The notes below the pieces were generated by a model. The model was not told where the DNA came from, did no database searches, and saw only the letters and a list, made by a program, of their open reading frames with translations. DNA of 36,107 nucleotides, taken from an uncultured Bacteroidales bacterium (lineage in GTDB: Bacteria; Bacteroidota; Bacteroidia; Bacteroidales; UBA932). The position numbers and the translations under genes were made by a program. Of the stretch, positions 14,692 to 24,523 are shown one piece after another (position 1 is the stretch's first letter; each line of letters starts with the position of its first letter). The stretch lies in the NCBI GenBank assembly GCA_900316045.1, contig ONBM01000014.1, positions 1 through 36,107 on the forward strand. The letters run 5' to 3'.

Positions 14692-17600
14692 TTAAAATGT
14701 TATTGTTATTCCAAGCATATAAGATCTTGCCGTAGGATAAGATGCGAACCACGTGTTGTCATAGTTAAGCATCTGTCTCATATTCGAGAGAACGCCCAAG
14801 TTATTCACGCTCACACTGACATCCATAGCGCTAAGTCCTACCTTTCTCACCAGATTCTGGCTAACTCTATAGCCAAGCGTTACATTTCTGAATTGAATAT
14901 ATGTCAGTTTCTTATAATACCCGTGGCTGAACGATGCCTGATAGCCAGGTGAAACCACATCGGAGTCAGGCGTTTCTGGAGTCCAATATTTAATGCCATG
15001 AATATAGTTGCCACATCCGAATGTATATTGAGAGATATTAGCCACATTATCGCTCATCCATTTCCCGAATACGCCATTGACCAAAAAAGAGAAATAAAAA
15101 TCCTTATAATTAAGCCTATTACCCATAGACATGGTGAACTTTGGCTTAGTGCTTCCGATGACGACCCTGTCCTGGGAGTCAATGATTCCGTCTCCATTAG
15201 CATCTTTCAATTTCGCAGCACCAGGAGTTGCCCCTGTCTGATGAGCAACCTGCTTGCCCTCGGAATCGGTGAATACGAACTCATCGTCTTTCTGCCATAT
15301 TCCTATCATTTTCCAATCGTAGTATACAGAAAGCGGCTTGCCTATGAACCATTTATTATTCACGTCATCTTTTCCGTCACCTCTCAATTCTCTAATCTCG
15401 TCTTTATTTCTCGTGAATGTGTAATCTGTCTCCCAAGAGAAATCCCCCTTGACGATATTACGCGAGTGAAGGGTTACCTCAACGCCTTGGTTTCTAGTCT
15501 TTCCAACGTTATAAAGCACTGTCCTATATCCATTCATGATTGGTATCGTTCTCTTCATGATAAGGTCCTTAGTGTTCGAAACATAGGCATCTATTGTTCC
15601 AGACAATCTTCCATTTATAAACTGAAAATCAATGCCAAGATTAGCCGTATAGGTGGTCTCCCATTTCAAATCTTTATTTCCTATGCCATCAGACGGAAGG
15701 AATGCTGCGTTTGCGGCATTCCCGCTATCTCCCCAGATGTATTTTACGCCGTTTGTAGCATACAATCTGTCAAGGGACTGGTAGCGAGAGATGGCATTGT
15801 TCCCGTTTGCTCCATAAGATAAACGTATTTTCAGCATGTCTATCCAAGACACGTTATCTTTCAGAAAACTTTCCTCGCTGATGTTCCATGCCAGAGCTGC
15901 CGATGGGAAAAATGCCCACTTATTGTTCTCTGCGAATGCAGAGAAAGCGTCGGCACGTCCTGTAAGAGTAAGCATGTACTTGCTGTTGTAGTTGTAATTT
16001 GCTCTAAACATGCCAGAAACCATATTTTGTTTCCAATAGCCTGAACCAATAGTGATGCTGCTCTCAGCCCCGCTCATATTATAGAAGCTAGAGTCATCGT
16101 TCACGAACCCTTCTCCAGACTGAGATTGACTGACATTTTTTGTTTCCTGCACTGAGAAAAGGCCTGTCAGGTCGATATGGTGCTTCCCAAAATCACGAAT
16201 GTATTTCAGAGTATTCTCCCATGTATAATCCGTCGTATGGCTATTTGACAAGCTGGCTTGTCCGTTCACTTTCTTTCCTGTCACAGTATTCCGGCCATAA
16301 TATGTGCCGGTCATTTGTGATCGATAGTTGTAGCCAAACTGAGAACGGAAAGAAAGGCCTTTCAAAGGAAGCTTGATGTCTACGAAGCCATTGGCCATGA
16401 AGTTTCTGCCGGTATTCTTCTGATCTGCATTAACATCTTTCATCGGATTCGGAAGGTTGGAATAGTCCATAGGCTCTTCATAGTAATTGCCGGTATCGTC
16501 CTTATATATGCCCCATGGGCTCTGCTTGATGGCATGCTCCAGGTTCGGCGTCACCCCTCCCGTATCACGGTTAATGAACTGAGAAGTGATTCCTACTGAC
16601 AGCCAGTCATTAAGCGTCTGGTTCAAACTTAGATATAAATTGTATCTCTTATAATTAGAATTATATACTACGCCAGGATTGTTCAGATATGCAAAAGAAG
16701 CCTGATAGGAGATTTTATCCGTGCCCCCATTCATTCCTATCTGATGATACTGGTCGAAAACCGTACGGAATACATAATCCTGCCAGTCATTCGTGATGCC
16801 TTTCGCATAATTGATTTTCTCACTTGCGCTTATAATCATGCCAACCATCGGATCTAGCTGTTCGCCAGAATAATTCTTCGATAACCTGCCATAATCTTGT
16901 TTGAATCGTATGAACTCATTAGGTCCCATAACCTGAATCCTTTGCATTGGCTCCGCAATGCTCAGGCTTGACTTGTATGTGATATGCATATCCCCTTTGG
17001 AGCCACGCTTCGTCTGAATAAGAATTACGCCATTGGATCCGCGAGATCCGTAAATTGCGACGGCGGAAGCGTCTTTCAGGACAGACATGGACTCTATTAT
17101 GTTTGGGTCTAGATCGGCAAGCGATCCTGAATACGGAATGCCATCCAGAATAATTAATGGATCATTGCTGGCCGTGAGAGAATTTTGGCCTCGGATAAGC
17201 AGAGTTTGGTTACTGCCAGGAGCTTCGCTGCCATGAGTAATGTTCAAGCCGGCGACCTGTCCGATGAGGCGGTCCATAAGATTATTAGTGGAAACCATAT
17301 CTATCGTTTTTCTGTTAACCACAGCTACGCCACCCGTAAGATCTTTCTTTTTCTGAGTGCCATACCCGACAACCACGACCTCATTCAAAGATTGCGCTTG
17401 CAGTTTCATCGTTACGTCTATCTCATTACGAGACATAACTTCAACGGAAGCGTCATCATACCCCAAACAAGTTATGAGCAGCTTGGAATTTCCTGGCACG
17501 CTAATCTCAAAGCGTCCTTTCTCGTCTGTCGCCGTGAAATTAGTATTGTTTCCATCCATGAGAACGACCGCTCCCGCAACGGGCGATCCGGTTTCATCTG

Positions 17601-17718
17601 TTACAGTCCCTCTGACCAAGCTGGCTTTCTGAGCCAAGAGAGGAAGGGAAAAAAAGTTCAGCAGCGTCAAAATTACTATAATGACGCCGCCCCCAAACGT
17701 ATGATTTTTATTAGGCAT
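14692..17718 (-). CDS. susC: SusC/RagA-family TonB-dependent outer-membrane transporter
   Basis: The 1008-residue protein has a signal peptide (about 1-30, ending LLAQK), a carboxypeptidase-regulatory-like beta-sandwich (about 34-108: VRGTVTDETGSPVAGAVV), the TonB-box-like SLNEVVVVGYGTQKKKDLTG block, a plug domain (about 125-235) and a 22-strand barrel ending in YMLGITITF with C-terminal Phe. It forms the pump channel that, with SusD, imports oligosaccharides using TonB energy. Length is typical. It starts 134 bases after the stop of the hybrid two-component regulator, which is the usual arrangement of a polysaccharide utilization locus. The upstream gap (17719-17852) shows no clear TAnnTTTG element, which fits dependence on the activator. 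Confidence 0.92.
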   Translation of the reverse strand: MPNKNHTFGGGVIIVILTLLNFFSLPLLAQKASLVRGTVTDETGSPVAGAVVLMDGNNTNFTATDEKGRFEISVPGNSKLLITCLGYDDASVEVMSRNEIDVTMKLQAQSLNEVVVVGYGTQKKKDLTGGVAVVNRKTIDMVSTNNLMDRLIGQVAGLNITHGSEAPGSNQTLLIRGQNSLTASNDPLIILDGIPYSGSLADLDPNIIESMSVLKDASAVAIYGSRGSNGVILIQTKRGSKGDMHITYKSSLSIAEPMQRIQVMGPNEFIRFKQDYGRLSKNYSGEQLDPMVGMIISASEKINYAKGITNDWQDYVFRTVFDQYHQIGMNGGTDKISYQASFAYLNNPGVVYNSNYKRYNLYLSLNQTLNDWLSVGITSQFINRDTGGVTPNLEHAIKQSPWGIYKDDTGNYYEEPMDYSNLPNPMKDVNADQKNTGRNFMANGFVDIKLPLKGLSFRSQFGYNYRSQMTGTYYGRNTVTGKKVNGQASLSNSHTTDYTWENTLKYIRDFGKHHIDLTGLFSVQETKNVSQSQSGEGFVNDDSSFYNMSGAESSITIGSGYWKQNMVSGMFRANYNYNSKYMLTLTGRADAFSAFAENNKWAFFPSAALAWNISEESFLKDNVSWIDMLKIRLSYGANGNNAISRYQSLDRLYATNGVKYIWGDSGNAANAAFLPSDGIGNKDLKWETTYTANLGIDFQFINGRLSGTIDAYVSNTKDLIMKRTIPIMNGYRTVLYNVGKTRNQGVEVTLHSRNIVKGDFSWETDYTFTRNKDEIRELRGDGKDDVNNKWFIGKPLSVYYDWKMIGIWQKDDEFVFTDSEGKQVAHQTGATPGAAKLKDANGDGIIDSQDRVVIGSTKPKFTMSMGNRLNYKDFYFSFLVNGVFGKWMSDNVANISQYTFGCGNYIHGIKYWTPETPDSDVVSPGYQASFSHGYYKKLTYIQFRNVTLGYRVSQNLVRKVGLSAMDVSVSVNNLGVLSNMRQMLNYDNTWFASYPTARSYMLGITITF

Positions 17719-17852
17719 ATAATAAAGAATTGTATTATTAGTCTCGTATTCTTTCCGTCCCGATCGTTAGTATGCAAATATTTACAAAATACTCGAATAC
17801 CTTTGGTGGTTTTCATTCGGAAAGGGTTCGATTTTATACAATCCTCGTCCTA
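17719..17852 (-). promoter_or_regulatory. Presumed regulator-dependent control region of the susC operon
   Basis: This 134-base gap separates the regulator gene from susC and should hold the operator and promoter. Two imperfect -7 candidates (TATTTTG and AATATTTG, near 17774-17792) are each off from TAnnTTTG. A 7-base inverted repeat, CTTTCCG at 17751-17757 and CGGAAAG at 17818-17824, is a weak operator candidate that could arise by chance. No terminator is visible after the regulator gene, so some read-through into susC is possible. Confidence 0.35.
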
Positions 17853-20800
17853 TTAATCCGTATCGATGTTTTTTTTGAATTCGGTTGGGCTGACATCAAA
17901 ATGACGCTTGAAGCAGATGCTGAAATATTTCGGATTGGCGAAGCCTGTCCTCACCGATATCTCTGCGATCGTGAGATCTGACTCTTTCAGTAGCTGCGCT
18001 GCCCTCTTAAGACGGATGTCCATTATGAATTCCTTTATTGACATCCCTGTTATGTCATTTATTTTCTGATACAGCTGGGTCCTGCCTATAGCCATATCTG
18101 AAGCAAAAGCCTCAACGTTATAATTCTCATTGTCAATATTCTTCTCAATGCATTCCATGGCTCGACGAAGGATGTTTTCATCTATCGAGGAAATGGTAAC
18201 TTTTGAAGGCTCTGCAATATATCTCTTGCTATACAGTTCTTTCAACTCTTTTCTCGCATTGACCAAATTATCAATTTGCTTGACGAGAAATTTCAGGTCA
18301 AATGGCTTGTCAATGAAGACATTCGCTCCGCTATCCAACGCCTTGACCTTATTATTATCAGTGTCTCCCAGGCCAGACAGCGCGATAATAGGAATATGGC
18401 TGGTCTTTATGTCAGACCGAAGTGAACGACAAACTGTGAAACCATCTGTTCCAGGCATCATCAAATCGGTTATGACAATGGAAGGGCAAACCTTTCCAGC
18501 CATAGCAATGCCATCATTCCCATTTGACGCAGCATAGATATTATAATATTCAGAAAGTCTGTCGGTAATATAATGCCTGAGATCGTCATCATCCTCTATT
18601 AAGACTATGTCCAAATGTTTCCTCGGTCGCTTAACGCTCATTTCCGAATCATCTGCCGAAGACAGCATGTCCTCAATCTCGTCAATGGTATAGCCGTAGG
18701 AGATCCCATTCATGGCTGTTCTCACATTTATGTTTTCTCCGGATCTCAGGCCTTTTTCAAAAGGAAGCATTACCATAAATGCAACCCTAGAGTCAGCGAC
18801 ATCAACATCCACGCTTCCACCAATCCTCTTAACTAATTCATTGACGATCGAAAGTCCTAAGCCTGAACTAGTGTCAAATTCGGAAGGCTTATTGGAAAAA
18901 GTAGAAAAAGATTCAAAAATATGTTTCCTCAAGCCATCCGGAATTTCTGTTGCCGAATTCGTGACCGTAATCATTATCGGTTCCTGATTCGCATAATCTT
19001 GTTCCTTTACTCCAGCAGCATGAGAAATACGGATGCCTACGTACCCATGATCCGTTGTATATTTAATGGCATTTGATAGCAGATTAGTGAATATGGTCTC
19101 GATAACCTCATGATCGAAAGAGGAAAGGAATTTATCATATTCGCTATAGAATTCCAGATCTATTCCATGCCTGTTCGCATAAGGCTCGAAAAGAGAATAC
19201 AGGCTGTCCAAAAAACCAATCAGGTCATCCGGTTGACGGTTCAGCACCAGTTTATTGCTTTCTATCTTTCTGAATTGCAGCAGCTGATTTATCATATGCT
19301 TTATCCGCTGCACGTTCCGCTCTATCATCTCTACATTCTTCTGCGCCTGCGGATAGCTTTTCAATATTTCGGTCAGCTGTTTCAAAGGATCTATGACCAA
19401 CGATAAAGGAGTCTTTAAATCGTGAGAAATGTTCGTGAAAAAGCCCATGCGCGCCTGCATAAGGTCTTTCATGTTCTGTTCCTTGACTTTTTCCAGTTCA
19501 AGTTTCTGCTCGAACCTTTGCTTATTGGCAAAATATCTCCAGACGAAGGCAATGACGGCAATGGTCGCGACGAGATAGAGAAAATAGGCTAGAGCGGACT
19601 GATAGAACGGAGGCATGACTTTGAAATGAAGCGAAGAAACGCTGTCGCTCCACTTCCCATCGCTATTGGCGGCCCGGATTTCAAATCGATAACGGCCAGG
19701 ATGAATATTAAAGAATCTTATTGCCTTTTGTCCGTGAGGAAGCCGCTGCCATTCATTGGAGATTCCTATCATCCTGTAAGAATAGGCATTCTGATCAGAA
19801 CGGAAGAAGTTGTCCGAAGAAAAATCTATTTCGAAATTAGCCTGATCATGGTTCAGCTTGATTATTTCATCACTCCCAGACATTGTCGAAATAGACCGGC
19901 TGAGTGGCGAGCCGTCTTCTCCCGCACGAACAGGGATATTGTCAATTTTCAAATCAGTAAAATAGACCTTTGGCTTCTGCGGGTCAGGCTTCAGCCTGGA
20001 TGGGGAAAACATAATGAATCCATCCGTCCCACCGAATAACAATTCTCCTTTCGAGGTGCGAAAACACGAACGAATATAAAATGCGCCGCAATTATTAGTA
20101 ACATTAATGCCAGATTTGGAAAGGATGTCCTCGACAGTGCTATAACAATAAAGTCCATCGTTCGTGCTGATCCATATATCCTTTGACTCTAAATCCTCAA
20201 CTAAGCTAAATACCATCTTTCCCATCAGATCAAGGCCATTCTTGTCTCTCAATGGGTAATATTCTCCATTGTTGCCTAAGACAGTTACGCCGCCCCCTTT
20301 GCTCCCAAAATAGATATCCCCAAAAGACGTTTGGCAGTAACAGCACAACTGATTCGCAAGATTTGCATCGCCTTCTATTCTATGATGGCTTAATATCTTG
20401 CGGGAATGAGGATCAACCGTATATACCCCAGAATGAGAAACCAGCCACAATCTGCCTTTGGCATCATGGAATGCAGTTTCCACAAGCATTCCGACAGGAT
20501 TCCCATTGCCGTCCAGCATCTCAGGCCTCTCAAGGCGTCTTGTCCTGAAATTCTTATACATGAGATGGTCGTCAGGATTCGTGAGCCAGAGACCTTCATT
20601 TCCCTCGGGTTCGAAGTCATACACGGTGAGAGGTTTTCCGGAGGCCTGAGAAAAAAGGCCCATGCTACGCAAATGGCGTCCGCTCCCATCCATCTTTTCA
20701 ACTCCGCCATTGAAGGCTGAAAATGAGATCTCTCCGGCACTGTCTATGTGTATGCGCTTGATCGAATTGGAAATAATGCCGGATCCATTCTCTTGCGTGA

Positions 20801-21953
20801 AATATTTGAAAACGTTGACATGGCGATCCCACAAATTAATACCCCCGCCTTCTGTACCTATCCAAAGATTGCCATACGAATCTTCTTCAAAACAACTCAC
20901 TATCCTATGATTCAAGCCTCCCGGAGTAGCTTTAACATAGATGACATTGCCATCATTAAAATTCATATAGGCTAGTTTTCCGCCATACGTTCCTATCCAG
21001 ATGCCTCCGTCCGGATCTTGGTAAATCGTCCAAACGGAATTATTCGGCAGCGAATACGGATCAAGGAGATCGGTCCGTAACAGACAGGTCTTGCCTTCGG
21101 CAGAGTCTATCAGCAGTAGTCCAGACTGCGATGCAGCCCAGACAATGCCTTTCTCATCCAAGAACAACTCTTTCGCTCCAGTAGGCTCTGATCCGTCAGG
21201 CAGAGAGAATCGCTGAATGAGCCGTCCGGAAAAGTCAAAGACATATATTCCCCCCATCAGAGTCAGCACATAAAGGTTGTCGTCTTTTTCTAGAATGTCC
21301 TTGATGATTACCTCTGACCCTTCTATCCTCGCAGCCAAGGAATATTCCCCTGTCGCAGGATTAATCCGGTACAAATTCCCCCCTGTAGAAGCATAAACAT
21401 TAGGGCCTTGGCAGAAAAGGCCAAGCGAGGGGACATCGCATTCCGGAGGGATTCCATATTCTCTTGTAGCATATGAATTCCTGACATCAAGCGACTCTAT
21501 CCTGTTGTCATGAATGATCCAGAGCTTGCATCCGTCAGCCATACGCATTGTGCCAATGTTTCCCCTGCAGACGAACGAATACAATTCATTCTTATAATCG
21601 AAATTCACCAATCCTTGATTGGTTGCTATAAATAAATTTCCGTCTTCATCGCATGCAATCTGCCCGAAAGACCATAACGAATTAGGAGAAAGAAACGTGA
21701 TTTTCTCCGTGACCATTTCAAAAGTGTCCCCATTGTACTTGTACACGGCATCAGCCCCGCTGAACCAGACCCTGCCTATGCTGTCCTTTGCTATGCTATG
21801 TATTCCGCCATAATAAAAAGTCTCCGGCATTGAATGGAATCTGTACATTGATTGGTCAACAGCAGCAAACGCCGGTTTTAGCAGGCTGGTCAACGAACAG
21901 CAAGCGAGCAGAACAAGCAGAACAAGCATTTTTGTCCTGACCGATGCGCTCAT
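17853..21953 (-). CDS. Hybrid two-component system sensor/regulator (HTCS)
   Basis: From the ATG at 21953, which overlaps the upstream stop as ATGA and follows AAGGA, the product is 1366 residues. In order: signal/TM segment (about 9-31), a periplasmic beta-propeller (about 36-650, Reg_prop repeats such as WIGTYGGKL), a Y_Y_Y domain (about 705-780), a TM segment (788-806), a histidine kinase (SHDLKTPL, His844; N-box FTNLLSNAIKY), a receiver (Asp1163 in ITDLMMPG, Lys1216) and an AraC-type HTH (about 1265-1360). This one-protein phosphorelay senses a sugar in the periplasm and activates its locus. The G1 box is degenerate: TNSATEIPD (998-1006) has Asn999, Ala1001 and Glu1003 where D, G and G are normal, although the G2 box (GLGLSIV) is intact. 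Target is most likely susC just downstream. Confidence 0.93.
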   Translation of the reverse strand: MSASVRTKMLVLLVLLACCSLTSLLKPAFAAVDQSMYRFHSMPETFYYGGIHSIAKDSIGRVWFSGADAVYKYNGDTFEMVTEKITFLSPNSLWSFGQIACDEDGNLFIATNQGLVNFDYKNELYSFVCRGNIGTMRMADGCKLWIIHDNRIESLDVRNSYATREYGIPPECDVPSLGLFCQGPNVYASTGGNLYRINPATGEYSLAARIEGSEVIIKDILEKDDNLYVLTLMGGIYVFDFSGRLIQRFSLPDGSEPTGAKELFLDEKGIVWAASQSGLLLIDSAEGKTCLLRTDLLDPYSLPNNSVWTIYQDPDGGIWIGTYGGKLAYMNFNDGNVIYVKATPGGLNHRIVSCFEEDSYGNLWIGTEGGGINLWDRHVNVFKYFTQENGSGIISNSIKRIHIDSAGEISFSAFNGGVEKMDGSGRHLRSMGLFSQASGKPLTVYDFEPEGNEGLWLTNPDDHLMYKNFRTRRLERPEMLDGNGNPVGMLVETAFHDAKGRLWLVSHSGVYTVDPHSRKILSHHRIEGDANLANQLCCYCQTSFGDIYFGSKGGGVTVLGNNGEYYPLRDKNGLDLMGKMVFSLVEDLESKDIWISTNDGLYCYSTVEDILSKSGINVTNNCGAFYIRSCFRTSKGELLFGGTDGFIMFSPSRLKPDPQKPKVYFTDLKIDNIPVRAGEDGSPLSRSISTMSGSDEIIKLNHDQANFEIDFSSDNFFRSDQNAYSYRMIGISNEWQRLPHGQKAIRFFNIHPGRYRFEIRAANSDGKWSDSVSSLHFKVMPPFYQSALAYFLYLVATIAVIAFVWRYFANKQRFEQKLELEKVKEQNMKDLMQARMGFFTNISHDLKTPLSLVIDPLKQLTEILKSYPQAQKNVEMIERNVQRIKHMINQLLQFRKIESNKLVLNRQPDDLIGFLDSLYSLFEPYANRHGIDLEFYSEYDKFLSSFDHEVIETIFTNLLSNAIKYTTDHGYVGIRISHAAGVKEQDYANQEPIMITVTNSATEIPDGLRKHIFESFSTFSNKPSEFDTSSGLGLSIVNELVKRIGGSVDVDVADSRVAFMVMLPFEKGLRSGENINVRTAMNGISYGYTIDEIEDMLSSADDSEMSVKRPRKHLDIVLIEDDDDLRHYITDRLSEYYNIYAASNGNDGIAMAGKVCPSIVITDLMMPGTDGFTVCRSLRSDIKTSHIPIIALSGLGDTDNNKVKALDSGANVFIDKPFDLKFLVKQIDNLVNARKELKELYSKRYIAEPSKVTISSIDENILRRAMECIEKNIDNENYNVEAFASDMAIGRTQLYQKINDITGMSIKEFIMDIRLKRAAQLLKESDLTIAEISVRTGFANPKYFSICFKRHFDVSPTEFKKNIDTD

Positions 21954-24523
21954 TCCTTTTTCTTCAAGCAAAGAATTCCTGACAATGAAAGCAAGGCCAA
22001 TAAAATCAAGGTCGCAGAAGACGCTCTGGAGACGTTCTCGCTCACTGAATATACTGCCGGGTCAAAACGCATCACCAGCTCGTGGTCGCCTGCCGGCAGA
22101 ATGGCGCCGCGAAGAATCCAGTCGGCGCGGAACAGCTTGATCTCATCTGTGGCGCCAGCGGATTTATCCGCAATCCACGCATGCCAGCCCTTCGGGTAAT
22201 AGACCTCGCTGAATATGGCAGTTCGAGGAGATGAAATGCTATATTCATAATGCAGCTCGTTCGGGGCATAGCTCGTCATGTAAATTGTGTCTGTCGACGG
22301 AAACATCTGGGAGAAAGTCTCCTGAGCCTCTCCGAATGCATCCGAGAAATCCTTGCCGATCACAGCAGTCTGGGCAAGATTCACTCTCCCGATAGAATCG
22401 ATTTCCTCGTCAGGACTGTTAACCTGAATGCCAGAAGAAACGAACCAGGCATTGCCCAACGCCTTGGGATTCAGGATAGGCACATCTGCGCCCACCATGA
22501 AGTATTTGGCATTGAGCGCATTCATGATAGGCATTTCAGGCAGTTTTGCGCTTGCCTCATCAATCGTCTTGGACTGCCTGACAGAAGATATGAATGAATT
22601 CATCTCCGGAACGATGTATCTTTCAATCAAATCCTGATACCTCTGTATCTTCGCCGGGCTGTAACCTCCGATGTTCTTGTGCCAGTAAGAGACGAAAGAG
22701 TCGTTGAAAAGATCCTTGGATATGTCCGCCACCCTGTAAGAAGGAGACTTATCCTCGAGTATTGCCTTGTCCACAGGCCTCTGCGCAAAGGAGTTGTTAA
22801 ACTGCCGCGGAGTAACGAAATCGTCTGAATTCAGGTACCTCTTGCCAACCGAAAACAAATTCATGAGGATGAGCAGCGATATGGCTAAGCCAGCCTGAAG
22901 GCCTCTCTTGCTTGATTCTGCGTTCTTGCCAGAGTAGGACCAAAGCAGGATGAAAAATGTGGCAAGGATGAAAATGCCCGACCACATGGCATCATTGACC
23001 AGCAAGTGCCGACGATCTTCCTTCAGAGCCTCCACTATCACATTCTGCATCTGTTCATCTGAACGCCCAGAGAATGAGCCAGCTATGCTTGGCGCAATCA
23101 TGCAAATGAGGCAGAAGCCTGCGGTGAGCGCCAGGGCGATGTAGCTGTTGCGCAAGAAAGTTTCTTTTGAATATTCTTTCTTCAATATCCTGTCAAGCAC
23201 CAGGAAACCCAGCATAGGCAGGGTGTACTGCAAGATGACAAGGGCCATGGAGACCGTCCTGAACTTGTTGTACATTGGCAAAGCATCGAAGCAGAACTTC
23301 GTGAACGACATGAAATGGCTGCCCACGCTAAGGAATATGGCAAAGATCGTGATTACCAGCAATATCCATTTCTCCTTGCCTTTGTACATGAATAGTCCCA
23401 GAAGGAACAAGAATATGGTGATGGCTCCCATATACATCGGACCGGCAGTGAAAGGCTGAGGGCCCCAATACAAAGGAAGGCTTTTGGCTATCTCCGGATT
23501 GTTCTGGCCGTTATCCCTGAACAATTTAACCACTGCGGATTTGTCTGGATTTATGCTCCCCGCAGAAGACCCTCCGTTGAAATCCGGAATCATCATGTTC
23601 GGCAGCTCGTTCCAGCCGTAAGACCATGCTGTTGCATAATCCAGCTGCAGCCCATCCTTGTTCACTTCTCCACCAGTAGGATGCGATAGCTCCGTGCCCC
23701 CGCGCATCGTGTATTTCGTATATTCATAAAGGGGAGCCAGTTTGATAGTGTTGGTGGCTATTCCTATGCAGCCGACCACCAGAAGGATGGCAGAAGCGGC
23801 AAAGAACCGTCCCAGAAGCGGACGGAGCTTTTTGCTGCAGAGCATCCATATGAACAGGCCTACCGCCATTATGAATATCATGATGGCCAGGTAATATGTT
23901 ATCTGCTGGTGGTTGGCCTTGATCTGGAAGCTTAGCGCAAAAGCGAAAAGCACCGCTCCAAGCACAGACTGAGGCACCCACTCCTTCCAGCCCTTGCCTT
24001 TAAGGCAGGATTTATAAGTGAATATGACGGCAGCGAGCACCCATGGCATGAATGCCAGCGCCTGCATCTTGGTATTATGCCCGACTTGTATTATTTGCAG
24101 ATTATAAGAACAGAAAGTAATCGCTATCGCACCACCTATCGCAAGAAATTTGTCGATGCCCAGAGACAGCATCAGCAAGAATCCTCCTAATAAACAAATG
24201 AACAGCCAGGAAGCAGGCCTCTTGCCAAACAGAAATATATCGTAAATTTTCTGAGTCCAGTCCCCTTTCGTCGATGGATTGAACGAAGTCGTCGGCATTC
24301 CGCTGAACTGCGAGCCAGTCCAGTAAGTGAGATTTTCAGGGTGAGAAGCATTCCACTCATTTGCCTCTTGTGCCATGCCACGATAACCTATGCCGTCAGC
24401 TTGGTTCACGATTTTTCCAGTGAGCACCTGTGGCACGAAAGCATATGCCAGCACTAGCAATGCAAGCACGATGCAGGCATAAGCCAATATATTCTTAATC
24501 AATTGATTTTTTTTCATATTCAT
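21950..24523 (-). CDS. YfhO-family polytopic membrane protein
   Basis: The 857-residue protein is strongly hydrophobic with about a dozen or more membrane segments spread from residue 12 onward, a large periplasmic loop after the first (about 35-100, NASHPENLTYWTGSQFSGMP) and a soluble C-terminal part with one last TM segment before KKKE. This fits YfhO, a GT-C-like membrane protein family of Firmicutes and Bacteroidota linked to glycosylation of cell-envelope polymers such as teichoic acid; the substrate in Bacteroidota is not known. Its ATG overlaps the stop of the upstream glycosyltransferase gene (ATGA), and its own stop overlaps the ATG of the HTCS gene the same way. The glycosyltransferase pairing supports an envelope glycan role. 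No polymerase or ligase gene is seen. Confidence 0.75.
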   Translation of the reverse strand: MNMKKNQLIKNILAYACIVLALLVLAYAFVPQVLTGKIVNQADGIGYRGMAQEANEWNASHPENLTYWTGSQFSGMPTTSFNPSTKGDWTQKIYDIFLFGKRPASWLFICLLGGFLLMLSLGIDKFLAIGGAIAITFCSYNLQIIQVGHNTKMQALAFMPWVLAAVIFTYKSCLKGKGWKEWVPQSVLGAVLFAFALSFQIKANHQQITYYLAIMIFIMAVGLFIWMLCSKKLRPLLGRFFAASAILLVVGCIGIATNTIKLAPLYEYTKYTMRGGTELSHPTGGEVNKDGLQLDYATAWSYGWNELPNMMIPDFNGGSSAGSINPDKSAVVKLFRDNGQNNPEIAKSLPLYWGPQPFTAGPMYMGAITIFLFLLGLFMYKGKEKWILLVITIFAIFLSVGSHFMSFTKFCFDALPMYNKFRTVSMALVILQYTLPMLGFLVLDRILKKEYSKETFLRNSYIALALTAGFCLICMIAPSIAGSFSGRSDEQMQNVIVEALKEDRRHLLVNDAMWSGIFILATFFILLWSYSGKNAESSKRGLQAGLAISLLILMNLFSVGKRYLNSDDFVTPRQFNNSFAQRPVDKAILEDKSPSYRVADISKDLFNDSFVSYWHKNIGGYSPAKIQRYQDLIERYIVPEMNSFISSVRQSKTIDEASAKLPEMPIMNALNAKYFMVGADVPILNPKALGNAWFVSSGIQVNSPDEEIDSIGRVNLAQTAVIGKDFSDAFGEAQETFSQMFPSTDTIYMTSYAPNELHYEYSISSPRTAIFSEVYYPKGWHAWIADKSAGATDEIKLFRADWILRGAILPAGDHELVMRFDPAVYSVSENVSRASSATLILLALLSLSGILCLKKKE

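Noticed and set aside
14681..14752. Longer N-terminus for SusD
   Set aside because: It overlaps the SusC gene end and would hide the lipoprotein signal that begins at the ATG at 14680.
17751..17824. CTTTCCG / CGGAAAG inverted repeat as the HTCS operator
   Set aside because: Seven bases 60 apart is expected by chance often enough; HTCS operators are not known to have this form.
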